A stretch of DNA of 6,075 nt, from contig CAKTKX010000083.1 in NCBI GenBank assembly GCA_934572365.1, positions 1 to 6,075 of the forward strand, given 5' to 3'. Below are positions 1 to 5,966 of the stretch, piece after piece (the first letter of the stretch is position 1; each line of letters opens with the position of its first letter). Position numbers and translations under genes: made by a program. The DNA is from an uncultured Oscillospiraceae bacterium (GTDB taxonomy: Bacteria; Bacillota; Clostridia; Oscillospirales; Oscillospiraceae). Under the pieces are notes generated by a model. It was given only the letters and a program-made list of their open reading frames with translations, did not search any database and was not told where the DNA came from.

Positions 1-318
1 CGGGACAGAACCTGCTCCCTCGCCATGGCGGCCGGCCGGGAAATCGACCGCTGCCGGGTCGCCGCCGCCATGATGGAAGCGTTGTGGGAAATGGACGTCT
101 CCCTGTTTACCGGCAAGGAGGACATGCTCCGGTTCTACCGGGAAAACTGCGTCACCCTCGGGAAAGAAATTTCCGTGGTGGGCGCAGGAGAAATCCGCCA
201 CGGGCGGGCGTTGGACGTGGACGACGAGGGTGCGTTGGTGGTGCAATTTTCCGATTCCCACGTGGAAGCCGTCAACGCCGGGGAGGTCAGCATTCGGGGA
301 ATGTACGGGTATGTCTGA
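1..318 (+). CDS. birA: Biotin--[acetyl-CoA-carboxylase] ligase, C-terminal part (5' end outside window)
   Basis: The frame is open from base 1 and ends at TGA 316-318, giving about 105 C-terminal residues. The enzyme activates biotin with ATP to biotinyl-AMP and transfers it to a lysine of biotin carrier proteins such as acetyl-CoA carboxylase BCCP; it is cytoplasmic. The visible part holds the end of the catalytic domain (EIDRCRVAAAMMEALW, then FYRENCVTLGKEI). The small SH3-like C-terminal domain follows (VVGAGEIRHGRALDVDDEGALVV) and closes with the Firmicute-type ending GEVSIRGMYGYV. The N-terminal part, including any DNA-binding helix-turn-helix and the GRGR biotin-binding loop, lies upstream and cannot be judged. 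The ATG at 25 is internal, not the start. The stop codon touches the first bases of the palindromic element that follows. Identification rests on my recognition of the C-terminal domain pattern. Confidence 0.9.
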   Translation, partial: RDRTCSLAMAAGREIDRCRVAAAMMEALWEMDVSLFTGKEDMLRFYRENCVTLGKEISVVGAGEIRHGRALDVDDEGALVVQFSDSHVEAVNAGEVSIRGMYGYV

Positions 319-323
319 TACGA

Positions 324-396
324 GTTTTTAATAAAACGCTTAAAAGCGTTTTATTCGGCCGCAGGATTGCGGCCAGCGGCCACTGCCGCTAAAAAC
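324..396 (+). repeat. Left cloverleaf module of the palindromic element
   Basis: The outer stem pairs 324-329 (gttttt) with 391-396 (aaaaac). Inside it are three abutting hairpins. The first pairs 330-340 with 345-355 (aataaaacgct / agcgttttatt, loop taaa). The second pairs 357-363 with 368-374 (ggccgca / tgcggcc, loop ggat). The third pairs 375-380 with 385-390 (agcggc / gccgct, loop cact). Only base 356 is unpaired at the junctions. All stems are perfect Watson-Crick by eye. The first hairpin is AT-rich and could also help end birA transcription, but it is not a canonical intrinsic terminator. Confidence 0.7.
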
Positions 397-407
397 GAAG
401 TCAATAC

Positions 408-480
408 ATTTCTTACCGCCGCCCAGGCGGTCTGCCATGAAATGGCAGAATAAAATGATGAAATCATTTTATTAAGAAAT
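408..480 (-). repeat. Right cloverleaf module, inverted relative to the left one
   Basis: The outer stem pairs 408-415 (atttctta) with 473-480 (taagaaat). Three hairpins fill the interior with no unpaired junction base. They pair 416-420 with 426-430 (ccgcc / ggcgg), 431-438 with 442-449 (tctgccat / atggcaga, loop gaa), and 450-459 with 463-472 (ataaaatgat / atcattttat, loop gaa). Read on the - strand, the order of arms is the same as in the left module. The outer stem may extend to 405-407 with 482-484 if base 481 is bulged. Confidence 0.7.
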
Positions 481-528
481 AGTATAAAAAGCTCCGGTTT
501 TGTTTTCAATTTATTCCCAATTTACGTA

Positions 529-570
529 TTGCTTTTTTTGACAAGATTGGTTATACTTTGCTTGTATAAA
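529..570 (+). promoter_or_regulatory. Promoter region of the small membrane-protein gene
   Basis: A perfect -35 hexamer TTGACA lies at 538-543. Downstream -10 candidates are TTGTAT at 562-567 (18-bp spacer) and TATAAA at 565-570 (21-bp spacer, too long). An alternative pairing is TTGCTT at 529-534 with TATACT at 552-557 at an ideal 17-bp spacing. The exact start point cannot be fixed by eye. The AT-rich stretch between the palindromic element and the gene supports a promoter here. It makes the small gene an independent transcription unit, closed by the terminator at 929-964. Confidence 0.6.
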
Positions 571-592
571 AAATTTCCTGGAGGTCATTGCC

Positions 593-913
593 ATGAAAAC
601 ATTCAATGTCATTGCAAAGGTTCTGGCTGCTCTGATTGCCGCTGCCGGCGCCGTCTACGTTGTCGCTACCTACGGTGAGCAGATCGTCGCCTGGGCGAAG
701 AAGGTTCTCGCTTCCCTGCCCAAGTGCCCCTGCTGCAAGGAAGAGCCGAAGGCCGTCGAAGAGACCGCCGCTGAGGAAGCTCCTGCCGAAGAGCCTGCCG
801 AGGAAGTTCCCGCCGAGGCTCCTGCTGAGGAAGTCCCCACCGAAGAGCCTGTCGCTGAGGTCACCGTGAACGCCAACGAGCCTGTCGCCGAAGAAGCCGA
901 CTTCGCTGAGTAA
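593..913 (+). CDS. Small single-pass membrane protein with CPCC cluster and Glu/Pro/Ala-rich repeat tail (function unknown)
   Basis: This is a 106-residue protein that I cannot assign to a named family. The ATG at 593 has a strong SD, GGAGG at 580-584, with 8 nt spacing. Residues about 5-26 form one hydrophobic Ala/Val-rich helix after a short MKTFN start, so it is a membrane anchor or uncleaved signal. Residues 27-44 (YGEQIVAWAKKVLASLPK) look like an amphipathic, basic helix. A cysteine cluster CPCC follows, with Cys45, 47 and 48. From residue 50 on, the chain is acidic and low-complexity, with three tandem 9-residue repeats (61-87) and little predicted fold. Codon use is strongly biased (AAG, GAG/GAA, GCC/GCT), and the gene has its own promoter and terminator, so high expression is inferred. 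If the N-terminus is anchored, the tail could act as a charged spacer or a binding surface; that is speculation. The antisense ORFs over it are shadows. Confidence 0.82.
   Translation: MKTFNVIAKVLAALIAAAGAVYVVATYGEQIVAWAKKVLASLPKCPCCKEEPKAVEETAAEEAPAEEPAEEVPAEAPAEEVPTEEPVAEVTVNANEPVAEEADFAE
773..853 (+). repeat. Three tandem 27-bp (9-codon) repeats in the small protein gene
   Basis: Units are 773-799, 800-826 and 827-853, encoding EEAPAEEPA, EEVPAEAPA and EEVPTEEPV. By eye, units 1 and 2 match at 21 of 27 bases, 2 and 3 at 20, and 1 and 3 at 22. All units keep frame, so copy-number change would preserve the protein. The pattern fits expansion by slippage or unequal exchange under selection for an acidic Pro-containing tail. 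Confidence 0.75.
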
Positions 914-928
914 TTCCGTTTTATAAGC

Positions 929-964
929 AAAAATCCCGGAAAGCTGTCGCTTTCCGGGATTTTT
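929..964. terminator. Strong bidirectional intrinsic terminator between converging genes
   Basis: A perfect 16-bp stem pairs 929-944 with 949-964 around the loop tgtc. The core is atcccggaaagc, flanked by an A-tract on the left and a T-tract on the right. On the + strand the T-run (960-965) ends the small-protein transcript, 15 bp after its stop. On the - strand the complementary run ends the glucosyltransferase transcript, whose stop is at 978-980. One structure therefore insulates both converging units. Confidence 0.93.
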
Positions 965-977
965 TGTAATCATTACA

Positions 978-2849
978 CTATTTCAATTCCACCAGAACAT
1001 AGCTTCCTTCGCCGCGGATCGTGTGGTACATGTTGTCCTCCAGCACGGGCAAGTCCATTTCCCGCAGGTCCACGTCCGGATTCCATACGACGTTTTGCAG
1101 GTCATAGTAGCAGTAGAACCCGTACTGGGTCAGATCGTCTCCCCCACCGAAGGTGCCGGGGACGAGACGGTTCAGCATCTGGTAGTTTTGCGGCATGTTC
1201 CAAAGAACCGGCGCTTTGCCGATGGCGCCGGACAGCTGCACCGTCACCGGCACATCCGACCGAAACACCTCTATTTCCTGCAAATCCGAAATCACCAGCT
1301 GGGTGCGAAAATCCGTATAGTCCTTCTGGACGCTCAGGGCGTTTCCGTAGGTGAAGGAGAACACGAAGAAAACCCAGCTGAGCACCACCGCCGGTATCTT
1401 AAGCGGAACGCGCTTCTTCCCTTCTGCCGCCGTCATGCCGAACACGGTAAGCAGCACGCCGAAGCCGTACATTGCCCGGGGCGCGAAAACCGTGGATGCC
1501 AGCGCGGGATACAGTCCAAAGCACATCAGCCCCATCAGGATCAGTGCCGCAGCGGTCATGGCGATGGCGGGAAGCGTTTTCCGCCGGGAATCCAAAACCG
1601 AGCGGACGCAGAAGGCTGCCGCCGCCAGCATCGCCGCAATCCGCCAGAAGGGCTTGAAATCCGACAAAACCAGAGAATAATATCTTCCGAGATTTTTCAG
1701 GAAATGGGGAATCAGCTCCCCCGCCGAGGGCAGCGCGTTGCCCACGTAGCTGGTGTCGGCGGGAATCATGATCACCAGCTTGAAGAAAATCAACCCCAGC
1801 GCGTACCCCGCCGCAGATTTCAGACAAAACAGCCCGACCTTCCGGATGGATTCCCCGCGGCTCCACATCCGCAGTGCCAGCGCAACCACCAGCATGGGAA
1901 AAATCCCCGCCGCCGCCTGATAGCTGGTGCATACCGCCAGGATCCCCAGTCCGGACACAAGCACATACGCCGCCGTATTCCGGTTCCGGTACAGCAGCGG
2001 CACTACCGCCGCCAGCACGGAAAGCGCCATATACGGCGCGTCAAACCGGAAGCTGACGCAGCCGAGGAAATAGGGATTCAGCCCCAGAATCGACAATACC
2101 GCCAGCTCCCAGCCGGAAAATGTTGTCCGCTCGTAGAAAATATACCCCATGAGTATTCCGGACACCGCCATAATGAGCATGGCAAGGATTTGGGGCAGCG
2201 GCGCGGCATCCGCCAGGTAGTCCCCCCCATGCACCAGCGTCGCCAGCGCCGTCGAGAGGTAGCGGCTGAAATAGTCCCACTGCTTATACCCCAGCGCCGC
2301 CCGGGGGGAATCGTCCATGTAGTAGAAATTCGCCCGAAGAATGGCGCTGATGCCCACCACGGAAACGGCAAACAGAATCAGCAGTGCCTTTCCCATGGGG
2401 ATTCCGGTTTCCCCGGAGCAAAGGGTCACCCCTTTCGTCCTGTGGTAGTCCTCCTGACCGGCAGAGATATAATAGGAAATCACGCACCCCGCCGCCGGAG
2501 CCGCCGCGATGGCAAAGAATGCGGCGCAAAGGGGGACGAACAGCCCGTTCTCCATGCCGAGCCACCCCGCCACACGCTGCATTTTCTGGGAATCGACCCA
2601 GGTGTGGTAAAAATTCACCGCCAGCGCACCGTTGAACACAAGGCTCAGAGCCGCGTGTGCAGGGTTGGAAAGCAGTGCCCGCACCTTCTGCCGGGAAACG
2701 GGCAGCCGCCACACTGCGACGCACAGCAGCACTGCCGCCACGCCGCACCACACAAAGCCCTGCACCCACGCCGGGACGATCAGCAGCAGAAACGCGACGC
2801 CGGAAAGCATCAGCAGTCCCTTTTCCGGGAAAAATCGTTTTTCTTTCAT
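978..2849 (-). CDS. GtrII-family polytopic membrane glucosyltransferase
   Basis: This is a 623-residue integral membrane protein resembling the Glucos_trans_II (GtrII) family. Members transfer glucose from an undecaprenyl-phosphate carrier to cell-surface polysaccharide. About a dozen hydrophobic segments span residues 11-500, followed by a soluble C-terminal portion (about 501-623), presumably outside the membrane. Family-like signatures are ANFYYMDDSPRAALGY (acidic pair Asp179-Asp180, probable catalytic loop), the following FSRYLS...LPQIL segment, SFRFDAPYMALS (about 266-277), SYQAA (309-313) and APRAMYGFG (456-464). I chose ATG 2849-2847 (MKEKRFF) over the upstream ATG at 2969, because the longer form would overlap pepT and lacks a family-like N-terminus. 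The chosen start has a modest SD (AAAGGA, about 9 nt away). It is the last gene of the - strand run, 83 bp after pepT. No GtrA flippase or GtrB carrier synthase is in view, so the acceptor is unknown. Confidence 0.8.
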   Translation of the reverse strand: MKEKRFFPEKGLLMLSGVAFLLLIVPAWVQGFVWCGVAAVLLCVAVWRLPVSRQKVRALLSNPAHAALSLVFNGALAVNFYHTWVDSQKMQRVAGWLGMENGLFVPLCAAFFAIAAAPAAGCVISYYISAGQEDYHRTKGVTLCSGETGIPMGKALLILFAVSVVGISAILRANFYYMDDSPRAALGYKQWDYFSRYLSTALATLVHGGDYLADAAPLPQILAMLIMAVSGILMGYIFYERTTFSGWELAVLSILGLNPYFLGCVSFRFDAPYMALSVLAAVVPLLYRNRNTAAYVLVSGLGILAVCTSYQAAAGIFPMLVVALALRMWSRGESIRKVGLFCLKSAAGYALGLIFFKLVIMIPADTSYVGNALPSAGELIPHFLKNLGRYYSLVLSDFKPFWRIAAMLAAAAFCVRSVLDSRRKTLPAIAMTAAALILMGLMCFGLYPALASTVFAPRAMYGFGVLLTVFGMTAAEGKKRVPLKIPAVVLSWVFFVFSFTYGNALSVQKDYTDFRTQLVISDLQEIEVFRSDVPVTVQLSGAIGKAPVLWNMPQNYQMLNRLVPGTFGGGDDLTQYGFYCYYDLQNVVWNPDVDLREMDLPVLEDNMYHTIRGEGSYVLVELK

Positions 2850-2932
2850 GTTGTCAATCCTTTCCCCAGCCTTTGGGGGATTTCGGGAAGCCCTGATTCC
2901 GTCCGTAAGATGTTCAGAGCTTCCCCCATAAA

Positions 2933-4636
2933 TCACGCCGTCAGAATCTCCACCAGCATCCGGACGCACTTCTCCATGTCCTCGGTGGGGATAAACTCAA
3001 AGCGTCCGTGGTAATTTTCGCCGCCGGTACACAGATTGGGACAGGGCAGCCCCTCATAGGATAGCCGCGCGCCGTCGGTGCCGCCCCGGATGGGTACCTC
3101 CACCGGGTTCATGCCCGCTGCGGTCATGGCCTTTTTCGCCCGCTCCACCACGTACATGCACGGTTCAATGCACTTTTTCATATTGTAGTAGCTGTCCTTG
3201 AGGGTCAGCTCCAGGGTTCCCGCGCCGTACTTGCGGTTGATAAAGTCCGCGGCGGCGGCCATGACCGCTTTCTTTTCCTCGAACTTTTCCATGTCGTGGT
3301 CGCGGATGATATAGTGTAACTCCGAGCGCTCCACCTCGCCCTTCATGCCCAGAAGATGGAAGAAGCCCTCATAGCCCTCCGTCATCTCCGGGCGCTGCCC
3401 CACGGGGAGCAGGCTCTGAAATTCCATGGCGATCAGCTGGGAATTCACCATCTTCCCCTTGGCAGAGCCGGGATGGATGTTCAGGCCGTGTACGACCACC
3501 TTCGCACCGGCGGCGTTGAAATTCTCGTATTCGATCTCCCCCACGGGGCCGCCGTCGGCGGTGTAGGCAAAATCCGCGCCGAAGCCCTTCACATCAAACC
3601 GGTCCGCGCCCCGGCCGATCTCCTCGTCAGGGGTAAAGCCGATCTTCAATGTGGCGTGCTTACCGCCCATGGCGAGCAACTGCTGCGCCGCCGTCATGAT
3701 CTCCGCTACGCCCGCCTTGTCGTCCGCGCCAAGAAGGGTCGTGCCGTCGGTGACGATCAGGTGCTTGCCCACGTGGTTTTTGAGGGACGGGTAGTCTGCC
3801 TCCCGCAGGAAAATGCCCTTTTCCTCGTTCAGGCAAACATCTCCGCCGCCATAGGCCACGACCTTTGCCCTGATGTCCGCACCGGAAGCGTCCGGCGCGG
3901 TGTCCATGTGGGCGATCAGGCCAATGGTGGGCATGTCAGGGTCGCCGGGGACGGTGCCGTAAACATAGCCGTTTTCGTCCATCCTGGCATCCTGAATGCC
4001 CATGCCGTGCATTTCCTCCACCAGCGCGGCGGCCAGCGCCTTCTGCTTTTCCGTGGAGGGGCAGGTGTCGGATTCCTCATCCGACTGGGTGTCAAAGGTC
4101 ACATAACGCAAAAAGCGCTCTACAACAGATTCCATAGAGTTCTCCTTCCAATCAAGGTAAAAATGGCTTCCATGTTCCGTCTTTTCCAAAACGCGGAAGC
4201 CCACACTTTCAAAGCATTTCCGGGACGGGACATTGTATTCATAGATTTCCCGCACTTCCAGCCGGTGGAAGCCCAGCGCCCGTCCCCGGCGTACCAGCGC
4301 GGCAACCACTTTGCAGCCGATTCCTCTGCCCCTGTAACGGGGGTCGCCGATGACAATGGGCATGTCCTTCTGCCAGAAGCACACATCCCCGATGGGGCGG
4401 AACACGCCGCCGTCCAGATCTTCAATAAAGTACAGCTCTCCCTGCCTGTCCAGATAGTGGTACATATTGGCCAGGGTCTCCCGGGTGTATGGCCGTCTGA
4501 CGCCGTCCACCAGCCAGACCGTTTCGGGATCCTGATACCACTCGAAGGCAAAGTCAAAGGAATCGTCAAATTTTCGCAGACGCAGTCCGTCGTCCACGGG
4601 CAGGATTTCCGGCTGCCGGATATTGGGAATCGGCAT
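2933..4636 (-). CDS. pepT: GNAT acetyltransferase fused in frame to peptidase T
   Basis: The 567-residue frame has two complete domains. Residues 1-167 are a GNAT N-acetyltransferase. Its acetyl-CoA loop is RGRGIG (Arg102, Gly105, Gly107 in the R-x-x-G-x-G pattern), followed by YNVPSRKCFESVGF near the end; its substrate is unknown. Residues 168-567 are peptidase T, a cytoplasmic dizinc M20 aminotripeptidase that releases the N-terminal residue of tripeptides. Metal and catalytic residues match Salmonella PepT with a constant small offset: His243 and Asp245 in AHMDTAPD, Asp305 in GADDKAG, Glu338-Glu339 in PDEEIG, Asp361 in TADGG, and His543 in ENYHGRFEF. IRGGTDGARLS is also intact. The start at 4636 has GAGG 6 nt upstream. 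There is no stop between the domains, but GGAAGGAG lies 6 nt before the ATG at 4135, so free PepT (400 residues, near the usual ~405-410) is likely made too. It sits between ackA (70 bp) and the glucosyltransferase gene (83 bp). Confidence 0.9.
   Translation of the reverse strand: MPIPNIRQPEILPVDDGLRLRKFDDSFDFAFEWYQDPETVWLVDGVRRPYTRETLANMYHYLDRQGELYFIEDLDGGVFRPIGDVCFWQKDMPIVIGDPRYRGRGIGCKVVAALVRRGRALGFHRLEVREIYEYNVPSRKCFESVGFRVLEKTEHGSHFYLDWKENSMESVVERFLRYVTFDTQSDEESDTCPSTEKQKALAAALVEEMHGMGIQDARMDENGYVYGTVPGDPDMPTIGLIAHMDTAPDASGADIRAKVVAYGGGDVCLNEEKGIFLREADYPSLKNHVGKHLIVTDGTTLLGADDKAGVAEIMTAAQQLLAMGGKHATLKIGFTPDEEIGRGADRFDVKGFGADFAYTADGGPVGEIEYENFNAAGAKVVVHGLNIHPGSAKGKMVNSQLIAMEFQSLLPVGQRPEMTEGYEGFFHLLGMKGEVERSELHYIIRDHDMEKFEEKKAVMAAAADFINRKYGAGTLELTLKDSYYNMKKCIEPCMYVVERAKKAMTAAGMNPVEVPIRGGTDGARLSYEGLPCPNLCTGGENYHGRFEFIPTEDMEKCVRMLVEILTA
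4133..4149 (-). promoter_or_regulatory. pepT: Internal ribosome binding site and ATG for stand-alone PepT
   Basis: On the - strand, GGAAGGAG occupies 4149-4142. Six bases later comes ATG at 4135-4133, which opens MESVVERFLRYVTFDTQSDE, the normal beginning of peptidase T. The SD bases are simultaneously codons Trp163-Lys164-Glu165 of the upstream acetyltransferase frame. This is the best SD in the frame, stronger than the one at 4636. It argues that PepT is translated independently, whether or not the long fusion is also made. Confidence 0.75.
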
Positions 4637-4662
4637 TGCACGCCTCTTTTCTGTACGGAAAA

Positions 4663-4690
4663 GAGCCGCCGCCTACTGTGGCGGCGGCTC
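4663..4690 (-). terminator. Intrinsic terminator downstream of ackA
   Basis: A perfect 11-bp GC-rich stem pairs 4663-4673 (gagccgccgcc) with 4680-4690 (ggcggcggctc) around a 6-base loop. In the - strand transcript it is followed by TTTTC (4662-4658). It begins about 16 bp after the ackA stop. The T-tract is short, so termination may be partial, letting some transcripts continue into the GNAT-pepT frame. A competing hairpin, 4644-4651 with 4658-4665, overlaps its 3' edge and covers the SD of the next gene. Confidence 0.8.
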
Positions 4691-4706
4691 CTGTCTTCTG
4701 ATAGCT

Positions 4707-5897
4707 TTACTTGGCAGCGTTGACCAGCGCGGCGGTGTCCTGCGCGATCATCAGCTCTTCGTTGGTGGGGATGACCCAAACGGTGACCTTGGAGTCATCG
4801 GCGGAGATGATGGCTTCCTTACCACGGGTGTTGTTCTTCTCGGGATCCAGCTTGACACCCAGGAATTCCAGACCCTCGCAGATGCGCGCACGCATGGAAG
4901 CGGAGTTCTCGCCCACACCGGCAGTGAACACCAGGCAGTCCAGTCCGCCCAGAGCGGCGGCGTAGGAGCCGATATACTTACGGACTTCGTAAGCAAACTT
5001 GTCCAGCGCCAGAGCGCAGTTCTCGTTGCCTTCCTCAGCGCCGTTCTCGATGTCGCGGAAGTCGGAGGACACGCCGGACAGTGCCAGCACGCCGGACTTC
5101 TTGTTCAGCATGTTCAGGCACTCGTCAGCGCTCATGCCGTACTTGTTCATGATGAACTGCACGACAGCGGGATCGATGTCGCCGGAACGGGTACCCATGG
5201 GAACACCGGCCAATGGGGTCAGACCCATGGAGGTATCCTGGCACTTACCGTCCTTCACGGCGGACAGAGAGGAGCCGTTGCCCAGATGGCAGTTCACCAG
5301 CTTGATGTCCTTGCGGCCCATCAGCTCGATGGCGCGCTTGGTGACATACTTGTGGGAGGTGCCGTGGAAGCCGTAGCGGCGGATGGAATCATTCTCATAA
5401 TACTCGGTGGGAATGGCGTAGCGGTAAGCCTTGGGGGGCATGGTCATGTGGAAAGCGGTGTCGAACACGGCGACCTGGGGGGTCTTGGGCATAACCGCCT
5501 GGCAGGCGCGAATGCCCATCAGGTTGGCGGGGTTGTGCAGAGGGCCGAGAGGAATGCACTTTTCAATGGCGGCGATGACCTCGTCGTTGATGATGCAGGA
5601 GTCAAAGAACTCCATGCCGCCGTGCAGGACACGGTGACCGACGGCATCGATCTCGTCGGTGGACTTGATCACGCCGTCCACGGGGTCAACCAAGATAGCC
5701 AGAACTGCCGCAATGGCCTCGGAGTGGGTGGGCATGGGGATATCCTTCACGACCTTCTTGCCGTTGGCGTTGTGGGTCAGACGGCCGTCGATGTAGATAC
5801 GCTCACACAGACCCTTGGCAGACACGGCGCCGGTCTCGGGATCCATCAGCTGATACTTCAGGCTGGAGGAACCGGCATTGATAATCAGTACATTCAT
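4707..5897 (-). CDS. ackA: Acetate kinase
   Basis: This is a 396-residue cytoplasmic acetate kinase of normal family length. It catalyses acetyl-phosphate + ADP to acetate + ATP, the substrate-level phosphorylation step of acetate fermentation with phosphotransacetylase, and is reversible. The ASKHA-fold motifs are complete. By comparison with the Methanosarcina enzyme they are NAGSSSLKYQ at the N-terminus (Asn7), VGHRVLHGG (Arg89), PLGPLHNPANL (His121), FDTAFHMTMP (Asp146), RRYGFHGTSH (His178), NCHLGNGSS (His204), GTRSGDIDP (Arg237), TAGVGENS and PTNEELMIA (Glu380). The start at 5897 gives the family N-terminus MNVLIINAGSSS and has AGGAGG 9 nt upstream. A longer open frame to 5987 is rejected because its extra 30 residues are unlike the family and overlap the promoter. 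No pta gene is in the window. A strong promoter lies at 5967-5995 and a terminator at 4663-4690. Codon use fits high expression. Confidence 0.98.
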   Translation of the reverse strand: MNVLIINAGSSSLKYQLMDPETGAVSAKGLCERIYIDGRLTHNANGKKVVKDIPMPTHSEAIAAVLAILVDPVDGVIKSTDEIDAVGHRVLHGGMEFFDSCIINDEVIAAIEKCIPLGPLHNPANLMGIRACQAVMPKTPQVAVFDTAFHMTMPPKAYRYAIPTEYYENDSIRRYGFHGTSHKYVTKRAIELMGRKDIKLVNCHLGNGSSLSAVKDGKCQDTSMGLTPLAGVPMGTRSGDIDPAVVQFIMNKYGMSADECLNMLNKKSGVLALSGVSSDFRDIENGAEEGNENCALALDKFAYEVRKYIGSYAAALGGLDCLVFTAGVGENSASMRARICEGLEFLGVKLDPEKNNTRGKEAIISADDSKVTVWVIPTNEELMIAQDTAALVNAAK

Positions 5898-5941
5898 TGG
5901 GGAAAGCCTCCTAAATAAATATTTTCTTTTTGGTCGGTTTG

Positions 5942-5950
5942 TGATATGAT
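5942..5950 (+). promoter_or_regulatory. Possible extended -10 promoter for the tmcAL homolog
   Basis: On the + strand, TGATATGAT fits an extended -10 (TG-n-TATGAT), but no convincing -35 lies 16-18 bp upstream (the region is T-rich). If real, transcription would start near 5957. The leader of about 78 nt would run across the ackA promoter region, so the two divergent transcripts would overlap. Evidence is a single motif, so this is tentative. Confidence 0.3.
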
Positions 5951-5966
5951 AGCCATAACTGAACAC

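Larger units (their letters stand above)
318..485. repeat. Palindromic element of two inverted cloverleaf modules (MITE/REP-like candidate)
   Basis: This non-coding element fills most of the birA to small-gene gap. Its ends are inverted copies: bases 317-336 match the reverse complement of 467-486 at 16 of 20 positions, sharing ATAC near the end and TTAATAAAA inside. Each half (324-396 and 408-480) can fold into an outer stem enclosing three hairpins. The hairpins come in the same order when the right half is read on the - strand: an AT-rich aataaaa stem, then a middle stem, then a short GC-rich stem. Stem sequences differ between the halves while pairing is kept. No ORF or transposase is present, and I see no clear target-site duplication. 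It could be a non-autonomous mobile element, a dispersed intergenic repeat, a structured RNA, or a divergent terminator for birA. The function is unknown. Confidence 0.7.

Noticed and set aside
318..485. CRISPR array, tRNA gene or integron attC site as the explanation for the palindromic element
   Set aside because: There are no regularly spaced direct repeats with unique spacers. The cloverleaves lack tRNA consensus bases such as GGTTCGAATCC and have the wrong arm sizes. No attC core sites or integrase were seen.
551..973. - strand open frames over the small membrane-protein gene, including a Ser/Ala/Gly-rich one
   Set aside because: The + strand gene has an SD, promoter and terminator. The antisense frames run through the terminator stem or are low-complexity complements of the repeat tail.
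2885..2925. Stem pairing 2885-2894 with 2916-2925 (gggaagccct / agagcttccc, one G-U pair) between pepT and the glucosyltransferase gene, considered as a terminator
   Set aside because: The loop is about 21 bases and no U-tract follows on the - strand, so it does not look like an intrinsic terminator. Read-through from pepT into the next gene remains likely.
2850..2969. N-terminal extension of the glucosyltransferase by 40 residues to an ATG at 2969
   Set aside because: The extension overlaps the pepT 3' end, is hydrophilic and unlike the family. The ATG at 2849 directly precedes the first membrane segment and has an SD-like AAAGGA.
1023..3014. A 663-codon + strand open frame antisense to the glucosyltransferase and the end of pepT
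   Set aside because: The translation is rich in His, Arg, Gln and Pro with no membrane or domain pattern. It is the complement of GC-biased codons of a convincing - strand membrane protein and has no SD-led start.
3356..4723. Long + strand open frame (455 codons) opposite pepT
   Set aside because: PepT on the other strand has every catalytic residue conserved; the + frame crosses the ackA terminator and shows no family motifs. It is a shadow of high-GC coding DNA.
4623..5918. Long + strand open frame (431 codons), Gly/His/Val-rich, opposite ackA
   Set aside because: It is antisense to a full-length acetate kinase with all signature motifs. The repeated GG, HG and VG composition reflects complemented ackA codons.
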